A DNA stretch of 64,000 nucleotides from Plasmopara viticola (Eukaryota > Oomycota > Peronosporomycetes > Peronosporales > Peronosporaceae): the NCBI GenBank assembly GCA_001695595.3, contig MBPM02000032.1:620001-684000 (forward strand). Reading direction: 5' to 3'. Below the pieces are notes generated by a model. It made no database searches. It had not been told where the DNA came from and was given only the letters and a program-made list of their open reading frames with translations. The position numbers were made by a program, and so were the translations under genes. Numbering within the stretch: position 1 is the stretch's first letter; each line of letters opens with the position of its first letter. Shown here in pieces: positions 8,192 through 19,814 of this stretch.

Positions 8192-10722
8192 GATGCCAGC
8201 GCATCTACGTCCACTACTCATGCCTGATGAAGCTACGTTGAGACTGGAGCTTCGCTATCAAAAATACCAGGACAAAGGGCGCACGTTTCTCAAGTAAACG
8301 AACGCGAGTCAGCAGCAGGAACTCACAGCCAAAGCCTCCAGCCGTGTAGTTGCATCCAAAGTTTGAGTGGATGAAGAATCGGACGATGACTCAAAAGTGG
8401 ACAAGACTTCAGCAGGACACGCGACAATTTGTGTCGGACAGTCAAGTTAAAAATGAAAGGGTAACGATATGTCAACATGGGGTTGAAGATGTTATGGAGC
8501 CAACGTGGTAGTTGTCATCCATTGAGCAACGTAGTGTTTCGACAGCGAGGTCGTTGATGACGCAGAGCTCAAATCGATTGACGACACCAATTGACCGACA
8601 TGAGGCTCGCAGTATTAGACTTGTTCTCGAATCTTCGTGCTCGTACGGACGTAAGTCTTCGAGGCAGACGACCATCATCTGCAGACAGACACAAGACGGA
8701 AAATGGCGAGTTTATTAGAACTTGAGCAAGTGACGCACATCTTAAAGAGCTTACAGTCGATGTCTTGGGTGGCTCTTGACGAAGACATGGCGTCTCTTCT
8801 TTGATAATCTTCACGTCGACGTAAAGTCTCTGCATCAAGGGCGTCGTGTACTCGAAGCGTCGGAACGAGACGTAAGTGCCGCGTTTGCACCCACCCACAA
8901 AAGGTCCTTTGGACTATTTCAACGTGTATGAGGTCGATGGATATGCCAATGAATTGATTGGTTTAGCCAAAGAAAAGGAAAGCGTCAGAGGATTGTTCCG
9001 TTCGGTGTGACAAATCTTCATTCTCCGTTTTGGTCACTCGAATGTACGCTTTGGCGAGCCTGTTTCTTTAATCGCCACATCTTTGCTTGAGGAAGCAGCC
9101 GACCTTGTAGCCGAACGGAGGCAAACGTCGGGTACTATCACATCAAGTGCGATCTTGTCAGCATTACTGATGTAGAAACGTGCGCACACGATCGAAACAA
9201 TGCTCGAGAGTCGCACAGTGTGGCTTGTCCACGAGTTGACTAAGCGTGACACGCTTTTTAGACACGGTGTATACAGTCCCGACCTCCGGTGGCTCGTTCC
9301 GCAAAGGCTTCGATCGCATTTTCGAACACCAGCAAGTACATGCAGCATTAGCAACAACCCGTAGGCAACAGAGGGAAGTCAACTCGTAAGCGGTACCACT
9401 GATCGTTTTCTGCGATAGAGACGCTTGCAGAAGTAAGCTATGCCCATGGACAGTTACTTATCGGGCAAATGGAGTTTATTCGTATCGAACGCAATCGAAA
9501 GAGCGCGCGCTTGGGGCGTCCCTTCCCCTCGTGACCGACAAAGCCAACTTTTTGTTACGTCATGCCATGTGCGAAGCGCAGCAACCCCGTGAGCGGGCAT
9601 ATCGCGAATCGGAAGTCAATAAAAGTCACACTCAACGGGTTGCTCTGCTCGAAACAACTCTTCAAGAGCGCACGAAGAAAAGTGCTTTTTGTCAGACACG
9701 AGGTTGCTGTACAAAGAGGAAAATGCTTGAGGCTTTGCAACAAGAGCGAGTGATGGCACTTCAAAATCTTACGAAGAAAGGAGCCCAACAATTATACGAA
9801 CATGGATATGGGGCGTCAAAGCCAGAGCGAAAATGAGACATTATTGTCGAGTAGGTCGACTCTGGCTCGCAAGTGTCATGCGTGACGGTGAAGCTGGACA
9901 GCTTAATGTCTTGGAACAAGGAAGTATCGAAAAGCCACAGTTTCTGGATGTCGGATCGGTGCCAGCACGAATGCTGGTACCAGCTACGACGAAATACAAG
10001 CCTCGTGAAAAAGGTTTGTGGATAGAAGCTAATCGGCTATTGAGGCGTACCTCGTCAAGATAGGCAAGGAGACTAAGGTTGACGCCGGTGATGCCACACA
10101 TTTTGGAGCTCTTGCCCGAATTCACGAGAAATTTGGCAGCACCCGGTCAAGGAGCGCTCGCCAAAACCAGCCACCACGCCTACACCCGATTGTGTATCAG
10201 GCCGTGCCAATGATGCCCTAGGAGATCAAAGTCGAGGACGCAGTGCGTTTCCATTAAAGACTATTCGTGGTCGTGCCATGCAAACCTTGATGGTGGAAGG
10301 TAAAGAGAGACGGACAGCAGGTCTTCGATACTGACGGTGTCGATCGTGTGGCCGACGCAGCTCAAAACTGCATGGAAGGTGAAGTAGTTTGTGAAATGCT
10401 TGACTTTCTGTCAAAAGAGTTCTCTTCGTGACGTGGCAAAGAGGTGTGCTCTTGTTAATAAACCAATCGGTGAGCGTCCGTGAAGTTGCAGCAGAGCAAT
10501 CGCATGCTCAGGCTTTGCAAGAGCTGTATCTTCGCAGCGTTGGTGTGTACAGAAGCTGGTGAACAAGGTGGACAGCGACGAAAACGTCGAGCGCGAGCGA
10601 GTCGCAACCTGCTTGCTGTTGCATGTGCAGCAACAGCACGTACGCTGCAAAGCAGCTCAAGATAAAAGAAACGTTGACACGGCGGCACATGCCCTTTCGA
10701 CAGAGATGATTGCAGGCGCGTA
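8192..10722 (+). pseudogene. CFAP91-like pseudogene, copy 2
   Basis: Same arrangement as copy 1, with stops and frameshifts throughout. The best preserved piece is 9531-9836. It contains LLRHAMCEAQQPRERAYRES and ALQQERVMALQNLTKKGAQQ, which match the charged helix of CFAP91. After GKERR this copy (with copies 4 and 5) lacks the [12 protein letters not shown] piece but keeps [20 protein letters not shown] (about 10345-10410). It also keeps a later coiled-coil piece, QALQELYLRSVGV (about 10510-10550). It ends about 215 bp before the convergent effector's stop codon. Confidence 0.65.
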
Positions 10723-10938
10723 ACGAGGAGTTACTTTGGGGTACTTATTACAAGAACTTATAAATACCACAAGAGAAGGATTTTTAATGGCACTGCTTAA
10801 ATGACTGACATATCCCGTACATTTCTGTCTTAAGTCATGCAACACCACTATATTCATCAAGTCCTTAATCTCTTCAGTCCTACAATACTAATGGTGCAAC
10901 GACTCAAACACAATCGACGATAGACGCAACCTTTAAGC

Positions 10939-12090
10939 TTACGCGTCTGCCAACTCCCTATCCCACTTCTTCTCCAAATACTCCCTTAACTTCTCCACCA
11001 ACACCGGCTCCAAATCCTCCACCAACTTCTTTTTGTCTTCAGTATTCGCTGTCCAGTATATACGCTCAATTTTGTTCGCGTCAAAGATATTTACAAGGAC
11101 CTGGGCAAGAGTCACGTTCTGCCCTGTCTATGACCAATACATTTTCGCATACCTCATCCATGATATAAACTCCGGGTTATCGAGAAGTTCAAAGGGTTTT
11201 TTGTCAAGCATTAAATATTTGAAGACAAGCTCCGGCGCCACTTTATGACTCACCCATTCCTCTTCCAACTCGAGTTGCAGGTTGGTCGCCAGCGTCGCTG
11301 GATCCTCTGACTGTTTGGAGGCAATTAGTAGCGAAGATAGACTTGCGTCACTGAAAGCGTGAAGCAGCTGTTCGATGAGTGTCATTGACCTACCCGGGTT
11401 GTACTCGGTCAAATAAGTGTTCCAGATTCTGTACTTACGGCCGGTAAGCAAGATTGGGTGGCTCAGGTCTGACTGCAAAAGGTTGTGAAGTTGATGTGGA
11501 GAAACCGAGCGTTTTTTCCAACCTTCCATCTGCTCTTTCTGTAGTCTCGTGCCAAGAGCTTGAATGGATGGGTCTGCTTTACTCTTTGCTTCTTCCAATA
11601 TCATTGCCAATCTATGGTCATCAAATTGCTCCTCACACTTTGCTAAAATTGACACCTCCTCCCCGGGATGGTCCAAATTATAGCTATCCACGTACTCGAC
11701 CCAAGCATGAAACCAAGCGTTTGATAAACTGTTCATCTCGACCCGGTTGAGCTGTAGATTGGTAAAGACAGCGGAAGGATGCAAATCTTTATTCCTCCAC
11801 CACCGTAACATGGGCAAAAGGTGATTGCGGACTATTGGATCCACCACCGCCTGCTTGTCCTTGGTGAGTAAAGTGCCCAATTCAGTCCCCAAGCCGACAT
11901 CTTCGATACTAGGAGCCCTCTCTTCGTCTCTTGCGCTCGGCGGGTCCGAGAGGTGGGTACCAGGTTGCTTCGCAGTGGATGAAAAGGTCCCTGGGGGTAC
12001 GAGGGACGCAGTCGCATTTGCAGAAGCATTGGCTTGTGCGATAAGGAAGAAAATAAAGAAGAGTGTTCGAGTAACGCAGCAAAGATGCAT
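10939..12090 (-). pseudogene. dEER LWY effector, type B, nonsense-truncated (copy 2)
   Basis: Signal peptide (MHLCCVTRT start, ANA end), NAT, linker, DEER and modules 1-2 are intact. In module 3 the frame meets a TAG at 11128-11130 directly after YAKMYWS, where intact relatives continue with TGQ or KGQNVTLAQ. The same frame then stays open for 63 codons to the family TAA at 10939-10941 (ending RELADA). A single nonsense codon therefore separates it from a full gene, and the product would lose about 16% of its length. Start by the conserved Met (12090); the upstream ATG is at 12144. The same stop is in the copies at 23758 and 31404. Confidence 0.85.
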
Positions 12091-12106
12091 TTGTGAACTT
12101 GATGGC

Positions 12107-12120
12107 GAATTGAATAATGA
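12107..12120 (-). promoter_or_regulatory. Inr+FPR core promoter of effector copy 2
   Basis: The minus strand reads TCATTATTCAATTC, identical to copy 1, 16 bp upstream of the ATG at 12090. Confidence 0.65.
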
Positions 12121-12144
12121 AAGGAGAGGGCGAGTGGATTGCAT

Positions 12145-13643
12145 TCAAGTATCCGTTTGCGCATCATTGACTAAAAGGATCAGTCCGGGAGCCATGTGGA
12201 GGTACCATAAACGCCGCAGGGACTAATCTGTTCTTGAGTGCCGGTTCAGCAACCACACGACGATTTGTGGCTTGGCTACATTACAATAAGTTCCGAATCT
12301 GGCGTTGAGACTGAATTGCTGCACGTTGCGAATTCGGTCCAAGCATTGGCTTGTATAAATCAGTTCTACTTTTGGATATTCAGACCGATGAAGACCAGCT
12401 ATAGAAATTTTTTAGCATCTACAGCGCTCAATTGGCAATTCTTGACTTTGTCGTAAAAAGACTCCAACTCTTGCTTGCTTTCATATGTTACATTCACTCA
12501 TCTATGAGTTTGCTTAATATATTCACCACACCTTTTATAAGATGTGTTGAAAATCTGAAAGAACATTGTGTTAAGAGGCTGGCCGTTATGTTCGGTAACA
12601 TGTCAAGACTATTGTACTAGTAACATTAGTATTGCTGTTGCAGACATTAAAAAAGTAGATTTTGCTGTGGGCTTATCACTTGATGCCGTCACGAAGACCA
12701 CTAGTCTCGGCACTGTTTGAATCGACATATTTTATTAGTGTAAGTATTGTATAGAAGTGCGCGACTTTAGCGCTGTCGTGTATGCACGGGGCGAAACAAA
12801 GTCATCCTCGAGACAGCATCACTGGATCCGAGAAAAACTGGCGGGCTGCTGGCGCTGACTTTGTCAAGGCACCAGAGGAAATTGTCATGTTGATAACGAA
12901 AAAGTTTATAGTAGAAAGTCAACCGCAAAAATAAAACTAACACCAGTCGAGCACTGACAGATACTATAAAATTATCAATCGATTCTGCCTGCAAGATTAA
13001 TAGCAAATAGGGCTGATAATTAATCTGCCTCTTTCGAAAAAAATGTGGGATGGTATATCGAATGGGCGGGATGTGCATCCAAATCAAAACTAAAAATGGC
13101 CTGCCTTCTTCAAACTTTGTGCTAATTTGCACACACAATGTGCCCTGGTCTCAACAAATATTTTACACTGGACCATCTAGAAATATTACCATACCGACAC
13201 CAGCATTGATTAACGTTTTTTGTGATCGTATTTAAGCCGCCAGACTTTAATTGATTTTGAGTGAGACCCTGAGAAAGAGCAATATCCGATAGTGTTGGGA
13301 CACAAAAATAAAAATTGCGCGTTTTTTAATTAGCGTCGCTATATCTGGTGTCTCTTTAAGAATTAATTATTATGTTCCTGTCGGTAGAAATATTTACGGA
13401 GTTTAGTCCACTTCTAGAACAAAACTTGGAGAAGGAGGAGCAGAAGCCAAGTTTGTGGTTGGTGAATACGACGCAGAGGAGGTGCAGAGGACGCACAGGA
13501 CGAACCTACCGACACTTGGGCAGTAAGAAGGTTTCTTGGAGAGCTTCGGTTAGGCGAGGAATCCCTATTGACAAGTCAGTTTACGTACTAGATCAAGAGA
13601 CTTTATAGGTAGATACGGAGTCAATGTTAGGTTAATCGAACAA
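12145..13643. other. Effector upstream region and spacer repeat
   Basis: No gene is supported. 12145-12640 is the conserved effector upstream region. From about 13040 to 13330 it is an inverted, diverged copy of the spacer repeat at 7490-7740 (GGGCGGGATGTGCATCC). From 13372 it enters the degenerate segment described at 13996, whose clearest frame (13372-13608) starts MFLSVEIFTEFSPLLEQNLE and has no recognised family. Confidence 0.5.
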
Positions 13644-13655
13644 CAACACGCAAAG

Positions 13656-13983
13656 TTTTCGAAAAAGGTTGGGGTGACGCCCTCCTTCCAAGCGAGGGGG
13701 CTAAATGCTCGCGCGCTTCGGGCAGGTGCTCTCGGGCATCTGCAGGTCTCTAACGAGTCTCATCCTCGACGCGACGGTGTCCAGCACCAGGGCGCCACCT
13801 GGGCTCTTACCAAGTCAGAACTACACAAAATAATGGAAGACCCTCACGGCCTCGGTGCTGGCTGCACTGCCCGCCGAACGAGACTCGACGTATGCGGACA
13901 CCACTCTATGCCGTGGACTAGCCGTAGAGCCTAGCACGTGCATAACTTGGCAACGCGATAACGTAATACAATACAATACAATA
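13656..13983 (+). mobile_element. LINE-derived short element (copy 3)
   Basis: Full-length member of the family (TTTTCGAAAAAGGTTGGGG at 5', (ATACA)n at 3'). CAACACGCAAAG flanks it at 13644-13655 and 13984-13995. The inverted homologue at 6184-6204 reads through the site uninterrupted. Confidence 0.85.
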
Positions 13984-13995
13984 CAACACGCAAAG

Positions 13996-14992
13996 ATCAA
14001 TGGGGAGCTCGTCGTCGATACTTATTGACCGAGAGTTGGTACGCGGTGGCTGGCTTTACAAGTAGGCGATTGTCATCTTCGTATATTGATCAGAATTTGG
14101 TTTGAGAATTTACTTGAAAAAGAATAAAACGACCATACTTCGTACTGATTAAGAGAACGAACGTAGCAACAGGAGAGTGGTGGCCATCGCTGCGGTACTA
14201 CAAAGGCAGCAACTTTGACAAGCAACGCGGAGAGATACAGTTGCAATATGGCAAGCTGTCTGTCTGCTTTTTAGAGCCGATGAAATAAAGGGATCGTTTT
14301 GTTTTGAGGTAGCTGGTGAAGATTTTTCTTTGTCTGCTCTGGATCGAACGAAGAGAATGCGAGCGCCTATAACAATCGGTGGATGAGTCAAAAGGTGCTC
14401 GTATTCTCACTAGCACGATCGATGCACGAAGCATTCGCATCGTCGCAGAGCTGCGTCGAGCGCTTCACACACCAAGTCTTTAGAGACGATGCCATTGAAA
14501 AGCTTTGGTAACTCTTTCGATTTCCGGTGCTCTTCGCGATTTTAGCGAATTTTGCAAAACTTGAATTTGAAAATTCTAAAGTTATCTGGTTGCTGCTGCC
14601 AATGGATGTAAATTTAAGGCCCTATATTTGGTAATTGGAGGGTGCTATTAAACGAAGGGTGTGGGGGGGGGGTACGGCTCCCTACATTTATCGCAGAATG
14701 ACAAAAAAAACTTTGTATAGTGGAAGCGAATCAGGCGCTTCAAAACCCGATCGACGGTGTAACAGTGGCCATGCATTGGCTGGTATAAGTATTTTACTTC
14801 TATTTATCCACTGTCAAGTAGTTGCAATAGTACTTTGGCTTCTACTGCGCTTAACGTGGCAACTTCTCAACACATTTAGCTATTAAAAAAACTTAAACTC
14901 TAGCATAATTTCATAGGTTTGGCTTAACCACATTTATTTTGACTGCGTGTCGGAATGATCTTACTTTTTGGCCAACCGGCATTGAGTTTGTT
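13996..14992 (+). other. Degenerate segment of unknown origin
   Basis: Homologous, inverted, to 5540-6215, and nearly identical to 26811-27807 and 34465-35463. Coding-like pieces such as KLSVCFLEP and ARILTSTIDARSIRIVAELR (around 14250-14460) recur in the same order as in the 5.7-kb copy, but frames are broken. A G homopolymer sits near 14663. No family is recognised. Confidence 0.4.
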
Positions 14993-14993
14993 C

Positions 14994-15072
14994 TATAAGT
15001 GACTCTGACCGACCCTGTGGCTCGAGCGGTTGGCCGGACCGGGTGCTACCTGGTCGGTCAGAGTCACTTATA
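14994..15072. repeat. 21-bp perfect inverted repeat at SINE 5' end
   Basis: Arms 14994-15014 and 15052-15072 are exact reverse complements with a 37-nt loop. None of the other SINE copies has the second arm, so it arose in this copy. The likely mechanism is a template switch during replication. Confidence 0.85.
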
Positions 15073-15286
15073 CCCATATGATATTGGTCACTATAGTGGA
15101 CGAGCCATCACACCCGCGCCCGATTGGGTACTAAAAGGGTTGGGTGGGGTACGCCCCAATGACCGAAGAAGCCCCATAGTGTAATGAGGGGTACAGAACC
15201 CGGTCCCAATATGGGTCGGATTGTTACCAGCATCCCGCGATAGAGACAGCTTAGTCCTAGCGCGTAAGTTCCGGTAATTTTATTCT
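15008..15286 (+). mobile_element. tRNA-derived SINE (copy 3) with rearranged B box
   Basis: It is flanked by CTATAAGTGACTCTG at 14993-15007 and 15287-15301. The B box is missing. At 15052-15072 the sequence instead reads GGTCGGTCAGAGTCACTTAT plus A, the exact reverse complement of 14994-15014. The rest of the element is normal. Confidence 0.8.
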
Positions 15287-15301
15287 CTATAAGTGACTCT
15301 G

Positions 15302-15861
15302 GAAGCTTTTATACCGAAAAGAGAAGCGCACCAGAAGCGGTCAATGTCGAGTGTACTCGTGACTCCCGCTCGGCATTGACCGCTATAATTAAACGTAAAG
15401 CCGTGCTGAGACAATAAAAGAGATGAAAATCGTAGCTATTAATTTTCAGAGAGAAACCAGATAAATCCATTTAAAAAACACGCGATTTTTATTTTCGTTT
15501 AGAGCTTTACTTTTGACATTGCAATTATTCAATTTTAATGCAAAACAAAACAATAATCTAGTACGACCACAAAAATGTTTATGGCAATCTTGAGACCGGT
15601 ATAGAGCTGACGACGGGGCACATTGTGTGTGCAAGTTAGCATTAAGATTATTGAAGGCAGACCATTTCAGTATGAATTAGGATACACATCCCGCCCATTC
15701 GGTTAACCATCCAACATTTCATTTCAAAAGAGGAAGAAAGATTTGCCTCTATATATATTAGTAATTTGGGATTTGATACGCTGGCACCAATTTACGTTAA
15801 ATATGAATTGGATTGATTGACTTTTGAGAGCTGAACGCTTTATTCTCGGTCGCCTGCTAAG
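15302..15861. repeat. Inter-unit spacer repeat
   Basis: Same spacer as 221-848. At about 15756-15775 it carries the uninterrupted GCCTCTATATATATTAG that is split at 7777. No gene is seen. Confidence 0.5.
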
Positions 15862-18035
15862 ATGCCAGCGCATCTACGTCCACTACTCATGTCTGATGAA
15901 GCTACGCTGAGACTGCAGCTTCGCTATCAAAAACACCAGGACAAAGGGCGCACGTTACTCAAGTAAACGGACGCGAGTCAGCAGCAGGAACTCACAGCCA
16001 AAGCCTCCAGCCGTGTCGGTACATCCAAAGTCCGAGTGGATGAAGAATCGGACGATGATTCAAGAGTGGACAAGGCTTCAGCAGGACACGCGACAATTTG
16101 TGCCGGACAGTGAAGTTAAAAATGAAAGGGTAATGATATGTCAACATGGGGTTGAAGATGTTATGGAGCCAACGTGGTAGTTGTCATCCATTGAGCAACG
16201 TAGTGTTTCGACAGCGAGGTCGTTGATGACGCAGAGCTCAAATCGATTGACGACACCAATTGACCGACATGAGGCTCGCAGTATTAGACTTGTTCTCGAA
16301 TCTTCGTGCTCGTACGGACGTAAGTCTTCGAGGCAGACGTCCATCATCTGCATAAAGACACAAGACGGAAAATGGCGAGTTTTTAGAACTTGAGCAAGTG
16401 ACGCACATCTTAAAGAGCTTACGGTCGATGTCTTGGGTGGCTCTTGACGAAGACATGGCGTCTCTTCTTTGATAATCTTCACGTCGACGTAAAGTCTCTG
16501 CATCAAGGGCGTCGTGTACTCGAAGCGTCGGAACGAGACGTAAGTGCCGCGTTTGCACCCACCCACAAAAGGTCCTTTGGACTATTTCAACGTGTATGAG
16601 GTCGATGGATATGCCAATGAATTGATTGGTCTAGCCAAAGAAAAGGAAAGCGTCAGAGGATTGTTCCGTTCGGTGTGACAAATCTTCATTCTCCGTTTTG
16701 GTCACTCGGATGTACGCTTTGGCGAGCCTGTTTCTTTAATCGCCACATCTTTGCTTGAGGAAGCAGCCGACCTTGTAGCCGAACGGAGGCAAACGTCGGG
16801 TACTATCACATCAAGTGCGATCTCGTCAGCATTACTGATGTAGAAACGTGCGCACACGATCGAAACAATGCTCGAGAGTCGCACAGTGTGGCTTGTCCAC
16901 GAGTTGACTAAGCGTGACACGCTTTTTAGACACGGTGTATACAGTCCCGACCTCTGGTGGCTCGTTCTGCAAAGGCTTCGATCGCATTTTCGAACACCAG
17001 CAAGTACATGCAGCAGCAGCAACAACCCGAAGGCAACAGAGGGAAGTCATCTCGTAAGCGGTACCACTGATCGAATTTTTTGCGATAGAGACGCTTGCAG
17101 AAGAAAGCTATGCCCATGGACAGGTACTAATTGGGCAATTGGAGTTTATTCGTATCGAACGCAATCGAAAGAAGCGTGCGCTTGAGACGTCATTGTCTCC
17201 TCGTGACCGACAAAGCCAATGTTTTGTTACGTCAGGCCTTGTGCGAAGCGCAGGAACCCCGTGAGTGGGCATATCGCTAATCGGAAATCGATAAAAGCCA
17301 CACTCAACGAGTTGCTCTGCTCGAAACAGCTCTTCAAGAGTGCGGGAAGGAAAATGCCTTTTTGTCAGACCCGCGGCTGCTGCACGAAAAGAAATAGATT
17401 CTCGGGCTTTGCAACAAGAGCGAGTGATGGCATTTTAAAACCTTACGACGAAAGGAGCACAACGACCATCCGAACATGGAGTTGGGGAGTCAAAGCCAGA
17501 GCGAAAACGAGACATTCTTGTCGAGTAGGTCGACTCTGGCTCGCAAGTGTCATGCGTGACGGTGAAGCTGGACAGCTTCACGTTTTGGAACAAGAAAGTA
17601 TCGAAAAGCCACAGTTTCTGGATGTCGTAGCGGTACCAGCACGAATGCTGGTACCAGCTACGACGAAATACAAGCCTCGTGAAAAAGGTTTGTGGATAGA
17701 AGCTAATCGGCTATTGAGGCGTACCTCGTCAAGATAGGCAAGGAGACTAAGGTTGACGCCGGTGATGCCACAAGTTTTGGAGCTCTTGCCCGAATTTACG
17801 AGAAATTTGGCAGCACACGGTCAAGAAGCGCTCGCCAAAACCAGCCACCACGCCTACACCCGATTGTGTACCAGGCCGTGCCAATGATGCCCTAGGAGAA
17901 CAAAGTCGAGGACGCAGGGCGCTTTAGAGACTGATACACGTGGACGTGTTGTGCACACCATGATGTTTGAAAGTAAAGAGAGACGAACAGACCTGATTGC
18001 CGAGTGTTTGCACTGCAATGTCGCGAGTAGTTTGT
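15862..18035 (+). pseudogene. CFAP91-like pseudogene, copy 3
   Basis: Same organisation and lesions as copy 1. The frame 17219-17737 holds PQFLDVVAVPARMLVPATTK and KPREKGLWIEANRLLRRT. It keeps the piece after GKERR that copies 2, 4 and 5 lack, and like copy 1 lacks the AAQNCMEGE piece. It ends about 220 bp from the convergent effector at 18258. Confidence 0.65.
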
Positions 18036-18257
18036 TTAAGACAAGATGAAAGGATATTTGGAACAGAGACCATTGCAGGCGTGTAACGAGAAGTGACTAT
18101 GAGCAAGAAAATAGAAACATCACAAGAGAAGGCTTTTTCAATGGCACTGCCTAAATGACTGACATATCGTTACTCTATTCATCAAGGCTTTAGTCTCTTC
18201 AGTCTTACAATACTAAACCTGCAACGGCTCAAACACGATCGCCAATAGAGGCAACTC

Positions 18258-19379
18258 CTAAGCTTGCTCGGCTGCCAACTTTTTCTTCAACATCGTCTCC
18301 AAATTCTCTGCCAGCTTCTTTTCGTCTTCACTTTTTGCTGTTCTGATAATATCCTCAATTACGTCTTTTTTGAAAAGGCCGACAAGGACCTGGGCGAGAG
18401 TCACGTCCTCTTTTGTTTTTTCCTGATACATTTTCGCGTACCTCGTCCATGATTCAAGCTCCAAGTTATTGAGAACATCATAAGGGTTTTTGTCAAGCTT
18501 TAAAAAAATGAAAGCAAGCCTTGGCTTCAAATCGTAACTCAACCACTCCTTTTCTAACTCGAGCTGGAGGTTGGTCGCCAGCGTCACTGTATCCTCTGAC
18601 TGTTTGGAGGCAATTAGTAGCGAAGATAGACTCTCGTCATCGAAAGCGTAAAGCAGCTGTTTGATGGGTGTCATTGACCTACCAGGGTTGTACTCGCTCA
18701 AATAAGTGTTCCATATTCTATACTTACGACCGGTAAGCAAGATTGGGTGGCTCGGATCTGACTGCAAAAGGTTGTGAAGTTTTTTTGAAGAAACCGAGCG
18801 CTTTCTCCAATTTTTCATCTGCTCTTTCTGTAGTCTCGTGCCAAGAGCTCGAATTGAAGGATTCCATGACTTTTTTGCTCGTTCCAGCATCGTTGCCAAC
18901 TTAGAATCATCAAATTGCTCCTCAAACTTTGCTAAAAGTGACACCTCCTCCCCGGGATGGGCCGAATTATAGCTGTCCACGTACCTGACCCAAGCAGGAA
19001 ACCTAACGTGCGACAAACTGTTCCCCTTGACCTGGTCGAGCTTTAGATTCGTGTAGACAATGGAAGGATGCACACTATCTCTCCTCCACCGACGTAACTT
19101 GAGCCAAAGGGGAGTGTGGCCTATCGGAGCCATCACCGCCTGCTTGCTCTTGGTCAGTAAAGGGGAAAGTTTAGGCCCCAAGCCGAAACCTTCGATATTA
19201 GGAGCCCTCTCTTCGTCTCTTGCGCTCGGCGGGTACGAGAGGAGGGTACCAGGTTGACTCGCAGTGGATGAAAAGTTCCCTGGGGGTGCGGGGGACGCAG
19301 TCGCATTCGCAGAAGCATCGGCTTGTGCGATAAGGAAGAAAAGAAAGAAGATTGTTTGAGCAAAGCAGCGAAGAAGCAT
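18258..19379 (-). CDS. Secreted dEER LWY effector, type A (copy 3)
   Basis: 373 residues, matching the 3278 gene except for two visible substitutions (S for F after GPKL, and D for N in the RRWRRDSVHPS stretch). Signal peptide 1-22, DEER 55-58, no RxLR (GTLL at that position), three LWY modules and an intact C-terminus ending KLAAEQA. The start is at 19379, downstream of the core promoter; an upstream in-frame ATG is at 19433. Near-identity to copy 1 over both coding and flanking DNA points to a recent duplication or conversion. Confidence 0.85.
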   Translation of the reverse strand: MLLRCFAQTIFFLFFLIAQADASANATASPAPPGNFSSTASQPGTLLSYPPSARDEERAPNIEGFGLGPKLSPLLTKSKQAVMAPIGHTPLWLKLRRWRRDSVHPSIVYTNLKLDQVKGNSLSHVRFPAWVRYVDSYNSAHPGEEVSLLAKFEEQFDDSKLATMLERAKKSWNPSIRALGTRLQKEQMKNWRKRSVSSKKLHNLLQSDPSHPILLTGRKYRIWNTYLSEYNPGRSMTPIKQLLYAFDDESLSSLLIASKQSEDTVTLATNLQLELEKEWLSYDLKPRLAFIFLKLDKNPYDVLNNLELESWTRYAKMYQEKTKEDVTLAQVLVGLFKKDVIEDIIRTAKSEDEKKLAENLETMLKKKLAAEQA

Positions 19380-19395
19380 TTGTGAACTTGATGGC

Positions 19396-19409
19396 GAATT
19401 GAATAATGA
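19396..19409 (-). promoter_or_regulatory. Inr+FPR core promoter of effector copy 3
   Basis: The minus strand reads TCATTATTCAATTC, between the two candidate ATGs and 16 bp from the downstream one. Confidence 0.65.
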
Positions 19410-19433
19410 AAGGAGAGGGCGAGTGGATTGCAT

Positions 19434-19814
19434 TCAAGTATCCGTTTGCGCATCATTGACTAAAAGGATCAGTCCGGGAGCCATAGGGAGGTACCATAAA
19501 CGCCGCAGGGACTGATCTGTTCTTGAGTGCCGGTTCAGCAACCACACGACGATTTGTGGCTTGGCTACATTACAATAAGTTCCAAATCTGTCGTTAAGAT
19601 TGAATTGCTGCGCGTTGCGAATTCGGTCCAAGCATTGGCTTGTATAAATCAGTTCTACTTTTGGATATCCAGACCGATGAAGACCAGCTATAGTAATTTT
19701 TTGGCATCTACAGCGCTCAATTGGCAATTCTTGACTTTGTCACACGTAAAAAGACTCCAACTCTTGCTTGCTTTCATATGTTACATTCACTCATCTATGA
19801 GTTTGTTAAATTTT
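19434..19814. other. Effector upstream region ending at a deletion junction
   Basis: No gene is seen. It is conserved with 12145-12520 and 24956-25330. At about 19806-19815 (GAGTTTGTTAAATTTTGCTAAGC) the sequence jumps to the LINE-derived element's interior. This removes the segment that lies between these points in other units and explains the short 5.5-kb period here. Confidence 0.55.

Noticed and set aside
9034..9357. Minus-strand frame of 107 residues inside the CFAP91-like pseudogene, repeated in other units
   Set aside because: Shadow of the plus-strand remnant. Recognisable motifs lie on the other strand.
11825..12226. 133-residue plus-strand frame over an effector 5' end, repeated at 24636, 32290 and 39594
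   Set aside because: It is antisense to the effector signal peptide and DEER region. Its repetition only reflects the duplication, and no domain is seen.
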